DNA from: Leptodontidium sp. MPI-SDFR-AT-0119
Taxonomy: Eukaryota; Ascomycota; Leotiomycetes; Helotiales; Leptodontidiaceae
Direction of reading: 5' to 3'
NCBI GenBank assembly: GCA_020726505.1
Contig: JAHLEZ010000003.1
Location: forward strand, 248,001 to 312,000
DNA length: 64,000 nucleotides
The notes under the pieces are model-generated. The model worked only from the letters and a program-made list of their open reading frames with translations, searched no databases and had not been told where the DNA came from. The translations under genes were made by a program, and so were the position numbers. Numbering within the stretch: position 1 is the stretch's first letter; every line of letters starts with the position of its first letter. Positions 58,271 through 64,000 of the stretch are shown here, in pieces.

Positions 58271-60593
58271 ACCATCTACCGCTTCCGCCCGCTGCCCTGC
58301 CCTGCCTCATTTCTTCCTGCAGCTGTTCCAATTTCCATGTCCCCAACTTTTCTCGTTTTGCCCTCCCCCTCTGCTCCCTTTCCCCCCCACGATGATCCCG
58401 TGAGAACAACGAATGTCGTCGAATTTGGATTCAGGGGAGTCGATCGCCTACTCTATTGGCCGCCACTGTTTTGCTTCGCTGGCAAGCTGCACAAGCCTTT
58501 TCCCCCAGCGCATTCCTGAGGATTGGACAGGTTCGGACGCTGCCACCGCCAATCACCACCCAGAAGCGCTCTGGAACTCTAAGCGGGCCCTGAGCGATCA
58601 CAAACCCACCGTGCCATCTCCAATCGTTCCTCCACAGTTCACCTCCGTAAGGCTGGCAGTTCGTCCGCTCGCGCAATCCACTGTTGAGCCGCATCATCAT
58701 CATCTCGACATCAGACAAGAGAAGACCGATTTCGCTTCATTGCTGCAGGTGTCACCGAGGACTTCAACTACAGCAACTGGGTTGGCTGTGGGAGGGGTGG
58801 GATGCAAGCAGGAGCGAGCAGCAGTGCAAACATATGCGACCAGACGCCAGGCCCCGGACTGCGCGCGCTCGCAGTGTCGCAACAAACTTCAAAAGACCGC
58901 GGACTCTCAAACAATAATCAACTCCACCTGCACTCTATCCTTCGTCGCGGAGATGGCCTCTTCATATACTAGAAATCAGCGGGGCTAGCAAAGTTCGCGC
59001 CAATCCTGCAGAATGCGCTGTCACCCGTTCATAGGGAGGAATTGGCCCTTTGCCTCCCCCCAAACATCATCATCATGCTCATCGCTGACGTCGCTGGTAG
59101 GTAGATTTAATGCAATTGATCGCTCCCTTTACCCGATCGGCTATAAGTGCGAGGTGCTGGAGAATAGTCTGCAGCTGGTTTGCTGGCAAGAAGCGGTCAG
59201 GTCAGGTATTGTTGGGCTGGTCAAACAGATGCAAGCCAAAACCCACAATGGTTCCTACCAATTGATCTGAAATGGTCTCTGCGATGTGGCCAAATTTGTC
59301 AACGACTTCAATACGAGAAATTGGAGACGTGCGCGATACCTCGGGCCTGGAACACTGAACGCGGATACGGATACTATGTGGGAAGCATTACAGCTTGGTC
59401 GCACTACCATTGCTCGGGTTGGAGAAGGTGGCCATACTGGCTCTCTCTGGAAGAAATGGGAATTGCCATACATGGACGAGAAGAAGCCTAATTGTGGTAC
59501 TCTCTATTCGAGGCATTGCTGTCCATCCAAGACCTAGGTTCACATAACACTGGTCTTCCAGAGGAGGGCGAGACTGGGTCAAGATGGACACCACAAGCAG
59601 ATACGCCGCCGAACTACGATCATGTCTTGGCTTTGCCCGAAAATTGTCAAGAGGATTGGTTCCATCTTAGACCAGGTACGTGGTATTTCTATTGGATTTA
59701 TATATTCTTGGATAGATGGGATCATGGCAGGGATGTCAGACGCCGAGGCTCTTCCCTATTCAGTAAGCTTCGCTGTCACATAGGCGCGCTGTTGAGAACA
59801 GAGTCTATAAAGGGCCAACACAGTCCTGGAGATATTTGCTATTCAGAATTGCTTCGGAACCACTTACCAGCCAGATATTTGTCAGATTGTGGAAAAGCGC
59901 ATTTTTGTCGCATGGGGAAATCTCGGCAAATGCCGCTCGCGCTTGCTTGGATCTCCAAACTGTATCTACAATCTTCCTCTTCTTCTTCATAGCAATTGAT
60001 ATTCTGAACGACTGGCACGGGCGAGAGGGCGAACAAGTGAACAAAGTGATATGTGAGCACGGGACGACCGAGCAAAAGGCAATCCGAGGCTGGAAACGAG
60101 AGATGCGGACGAGGTAAAGAGGCGCGCTACTGTATTCTTCATCCATTTCTACTGCATCTGCATCTGCATCTTTTGCAACCATCTTCTTTCTCCCTCCGCT
60201 TTTCGTCCTCGGAACTCTCCCAAGTCATTCACTTCGACGTCGCGCTTCATGTGTGCGTCTGCGAGCAGTCCGTCTCCCTCGACTACCACGAATTCTCTCT
60301 CCGTCGCAAGACACGCCCTTCACAGTCTCCACCATCCCTTCAACGGTACACCCCAGCGAGGCGCAACCACTCCTTTGCATTCGACGTCTCCTACCAACAG
60401 CAGCATACTTCAGATTGACAAACACTCCTACATATTTTACGATTATACCCAATAGCATCCTGTCTGCCGTGGGCCAACTCTAGGGAAATCCATTGCGGCA
60501 CTGAGTATCTTCGGGCAGGACTAGTTCGTTCTTTGAACAACCACCACATCTGCAAGCCCCACGGACGTCCGCAGTTTGAATAGCATCACAACA

Positions 60594-63500
60594 ATGGCAG
60601 ACGATACTCGGGATCCAAAACCAGCAGCAGTCGACGCTGCGCTCGAGGACATGAAGCTGCAGGAAGGTGGATCACCAGATGAAGAAGGAGATACAATCAT
60701 GGTCAATGGCAAGCATGAGGAATCCTCTACACCGAGCTACCTGAAGAGGTCACGCTCGTCAACCCCAGCCATTAAACAGTCTACATCCCAATCTCCATTC
60801 CAAAGAGGGAGCGCAAGCCAAACACCGAGGCCCCAAGATGAGGAGGAGGACGAGGGAGAAGAGACCATTGGTGGCGGCATCACAGTTACGGTTGAGCCTG
60901 GGAAAGCGCCCAAATTGTCGCGGAAATCGTCACAGAAGGTGATACCTCGACCACCAACTCTCTACAGTGACATGCCAGACTCTACGGAAGAAGCAAGTAC
61001 GGTATTCCAGCTAATCAAGGACTGTATCTATGGCTCCAAACACATGGGATCGTCCGAACACGATGCATTGGATTGTGACTGCTCTGAACAGTGGAGTGAG
61101 TACCTTTGATCCCCAAAATTGGTGGTGTACTGACGAGTTTCAGGCAATGGCCAAAATCAGGCATGTGGCGAAGATTCGGACTGCATCAACCGTGCGACTA
61201 AGATGGAGTGTGTGGACGGAGATTGTAATTGTGGCTCGGGGTGTCAAAACCAGCGGTTTCAACAAAAACAATACGCCAACGTCTCGGTCTTCAAGACTGA
61301 GAAGAAGGGCTACGGTTTACGTGCAAATGCTGACCTTAACGCTGATACATTTATTTTCGAGTATCTCGGCGAAGTCATCAATGAGCCGACATTTCGAAAG
61401 CGGACTCAACAATACAACGATGAGGGCATCAAGCATTTTTATTTCATGTCCCTCACGAAGCACGAGTTCGTCGATGCGACCAAGAAGGGCAACCTTGGAC
61501 GCTTCTGCAACCATTCCTGCAATCCAAACTGCTACGTGGACAAATGGGTTGTCGGGGAGAAGTTGCGCATGGGCATTTTTGCCGAGCGACACATCAAAGC
61601 TGGCGAGGAACTGGTCTTCAATTACAATGTGGACCGATACGGTGCTGACCCTCAACCCTGCTACTGCGGTGAGCAAAATTGTACAGGCTTCATCGGTGGC
61701 AAGACGCAGACTGATCGGGCCACGAAATTGCCCCATGCCACGATCGAAGCTCTCGGGATTGATGATGGCGATGGATGGGACTCAGCGGTCGCCAAGAAGC
61801 CCCGAAAGAAGAAGACCGGCGAAGATGATGAGGAATACGTTAACAATGTCCAGCCTAAAGGTCTCGATGAAGAGGGTGTCCGAAAAGTCATGGCCACCCT
61901 CATGCAGTGTAAAGAGAAGTGGATTGCCGTCAAATTGCTCAGTCGTATTCAGCGCTGCGATGACGATAGGGTTCGGAACCGAGTTGTGCAGATGCACGGC
62001 TACCAGATTCTGCGGACTACCCTGACCACCTGGAAAGACGACAACAACGTTATCCTCCAAATTCTCGACATTCTCTACAAATTCCCACGACTTACTCGCA
62101 ACAAAATTAGCGACTCCAAGATAGAGGTAACAGTCGAGACACTCGTGGACTCGGAACACGAGGATGTCGCATTTGAGGCTAAGCGACTTTTGGAAGACTG
62201 GAGCAAATTGGAGGTTGCTTACCGAATCCCGAGAAAGAAGTTCGATCCGACCGCAGTACCAATCTTCGAACGTCGAAATACCGACCGCTCAGAAGATGTT
62301 ACGAAATCTCCCGCCACTCCAGTAATTGTTGCTCCTACTGGTCCACGAAGTAATCTTCCTCAACGAAATATAAATTTCACCCCTGCACGACCACCATTCC
62401 GAAGACCTCCAAATGCATTACCAGTTGGATGGTTCCAGGCTCAGGATGAAAAGGGAAATTCATACTACTACAGCAAAGCCGGACAAACCACCTGGGTAAG
62501 ACCTAACTTCCCTGCACCGGAACCTCCTCCACCCCCGAAAGCGCCACCAAAAAGCGTCCAAACAGCGAAAGCCATTCAGGACATCATCGATAGCATCACG
62601 AAACCCGACCCAAAAACACCCACCCAATCAATACCTACTGGTGACTCCACTCCCAAAGAAAAGAAGCCAACCGAAAAATGGCGTGCCCTCTCCCAAGAAA
62701 AGCAGATGAAGCTGTACGAAAATACCGTAAGTCTCCATTGCCTAATTTTTAAGTACGAACTAACACAGCACCAGCTCTTCCCCCATATCAAACACGTAAT
62801 GCAAAAATTCACCAGGCAGCTCCCCAAAGAAGACCTCAAGAAATTCGCCAAGGAAGTCGGCAAGAAACTCGTCGCATCAGACTTTAAGAACAACCGCGTC
62901 GAAGACCCTACCAAGATCTCCGAAAAGCAGGAGAAGAAAGTCAAGAACTACGTCCGGGATTTCTTCGAGAAGGCTGTCGAGAAGAAGAAAGTCCTCGATA
63001 AGAAGAAAGCTGATAAAGCTTCTCTGAACGGATCGGGGCTTAATGGATCTTCTTCAGCGACGAGGGGTACGAATGGGAAGTCGATGGATGAGGATGCGAA
63101 CTTCGTCGACAATGACCCGGACCGGGACCCAATTGTGGACTTCTCGCCTACTGCTCTCGATGCGCCGCCTTCTTCTGTCCCTGTTACACCGTCCATATCA
63201 GCGTCAGGCTCGAATTCAGACCTGAAGCGTAAACGCGATGAGGAAGATGGTATTGAGACACCTGGGACGGGCGTTGGGATCGCTGATGACTCTTTCTCGG
63301 ACTCGAATAAACGTCTCAAGGAAGACGACGTCACGCCACCTCCTCCACCGCCTCCGCCGCCTGCCGGGGGTATACCTATCGATGCCCTGGCTGGGGAGGA
63401 GGGGATGTTAGATGAGGATGCAATTGCTTTGCCAGAGACTGAAGAGCAGCTCGAGTTGAGGCGGCAGGAAGAAGATCTCATGAGGGAGAATGAAGAGGCG

Positions 63501-63656
63501 ATGGCGCTTGAGTTGGCGGTCAATGGTAATGACAACGGGAAGGGCGATGGTATTAATAGGAATGGACTTGGGCATGGGTATGGGCATGATGTTGATACGG
63601 ATACAGTGATGGAGGGGTTGGATGACGGGCCGAGAGAGGGTATACCGAGTCGATGA
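60594..63656 (+). CDS. SET2: Histone H3K36 methyltransferase SET2
   Basis: Exons 60594-61095, 61144-62726 and 62769-63656 give 990 residues. SET2 methylates H3 Lys36 co-transcriptionally while bound to the RNA polymerase II C-terminal domain. Order: an acidic/Ser-rich N-terminus; an AWS zinc-binding region ([33 protein letters not shown]); SET ([44 protein letters not shown], about 212-328); post-SET ([14 protein letters not shown]); a TFIIS-N/LW-like helical domain (about 420-520); a WW domain (PVGWFQAQ to TTWVRP, about 592-625); and the SRI domain (about 680-790). The C-terminus has a polyproline run (nine Pro) and acidic tail. Length and order fit filamentous-fungal SET2. Intron 2 is 42 nt, stop-free and divisible by three. 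Confidence 0.97.
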
Positions 63657-64000
63657 CAGCGCTATCTCAGCGATTGCAAGCAAGTTGCTTCATTCTAGCG
63701 AGCGCATTCATGCATGGCTAAGGATGGGTGGGTGGGTGCAAGGCTAGCGAGAAGGGAGCGAGGGAGGAAGGAGTGTAAGAGTCTGTACTTCTTGTATCAT
63801 ACAGCGATCTGGTCCCATCCGATCCTATCCCATCATACCAAAAACCTTTTCAGCACAGCGTATCATTCCACGCCCTGAGCAGGACATGGAAATGGAAAAA
63901 TGGAATAGCAAATGGCAAATAGTAATGGCAAAACGATCAAAGTGTCCATCCAGTTATCGGATGTGCTCCAACCCTTTCTCTTGTGCCCCTAACTTCAGTG
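63657..64000. other. SET2 3' flank
   Basis: 344 bp to the window edge. G-rich repeats (GGGTGGGTGGGTG) near 63725-63740; expected 3' UTR. No gene seen. Confidence 0.6.

Larger units (their letters stand above)
57055..60593. other. Long divergent intergenic region, AT-hook gene / SET2
   Basis: 3.5 kb containing (GTAG)n, (GGATAT)n and (CAGTG)-type repeats in its first 1.2 kb. Around 59000-59690 a coding-like stretch is seen (see findings) but no complete model could be built. The last 500 bp are CT-rich, as expected for a SET2 5' leader. Confidence 0.5.

Overview
The window is nuclear DNA from a filamentous ascomycete (Pezizomycotina). The evidence is short introns of 38-90 nt with GTRNGT donors and CTRAY-like branch points, a HET-domain incompatibility-type protein, a CBM1-tailed GH74 xyloglucanase, a LaeA-like methyltransferase, a fungal hybrid histidine kinase and a fungal-type SET2. 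The gene content is compatible with Leotiomycetes/Helotiales, but that rank is inference. No transposon, CRISPR, rRNA or convincing tRNA gene was seen. Exon structures were built by hand from splice motifs and reading-frame continuity; almost all close into an intact frame.

Layout. 0-5 kb: an NAD(P)-binding NmrA-like protein (-), divergent from a HET-domain protein (+) with a disturbed frame. 5-7.6 kb: the CCR4-NOT deadenylase POP2/CAF1 (-), head to head with complex I subunit NDUFB3/B12 (+). 9.5-13.9 kb: a 13-exon hybrid histidine kinase. 14.3-21.2 kb: a divergent small protein kinase, a pentapeptide-repeat protein, a GT31-like glycosyltransferase and an F-box protein. 21.6-24.7 kb: secreted GH74-CBM1. 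26.3-29.8 kb: ELP3 (-), head to head with succinyl-CoA ligase alpha (+). 30.2-34 kb: AP-2 mu (+), tail to tail with a 2OG-Fe(II) oxygenase-like protein (-). 35-43 kb: a single-span membrane protein, a LaeA-like methyltransferase and an MFS transporter. 46-47.9 kb: an arylsulfotransferase-family membrane protein. 49.7-50.2 kb: a small repeat-containing reading frame of doubtful integrity. 50.2-55.8 kb is gene-poor. 55.8-63.7 kb: an AT-hook nuclear protein (-), divergent from the H3K36 methyltransferase SET2 (+), with 3.5 kb of microsatellite-rich DNA between them.

The genes do not form an obvious biosynthetic cluster. Conserved housekeeping genes (POP2, NDUFB3, ELP3, succinyl-CoA ligase alpha, AP-2 mu, SET2) alternate with faster-evolving fungal families. 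Two close head-to-head pairs probably share promoters. The points most worth checking are a 13-coil pentapeptide repeat fused to a fungal C-terminal domain, the HET frame break, a tandem splice acceptor in AP-2 mu whose two products are identical, a stop-free 42-nt intron inside SET2, the repeat peptide at 50 kb, and the gene-poor block at 50-56 kb.
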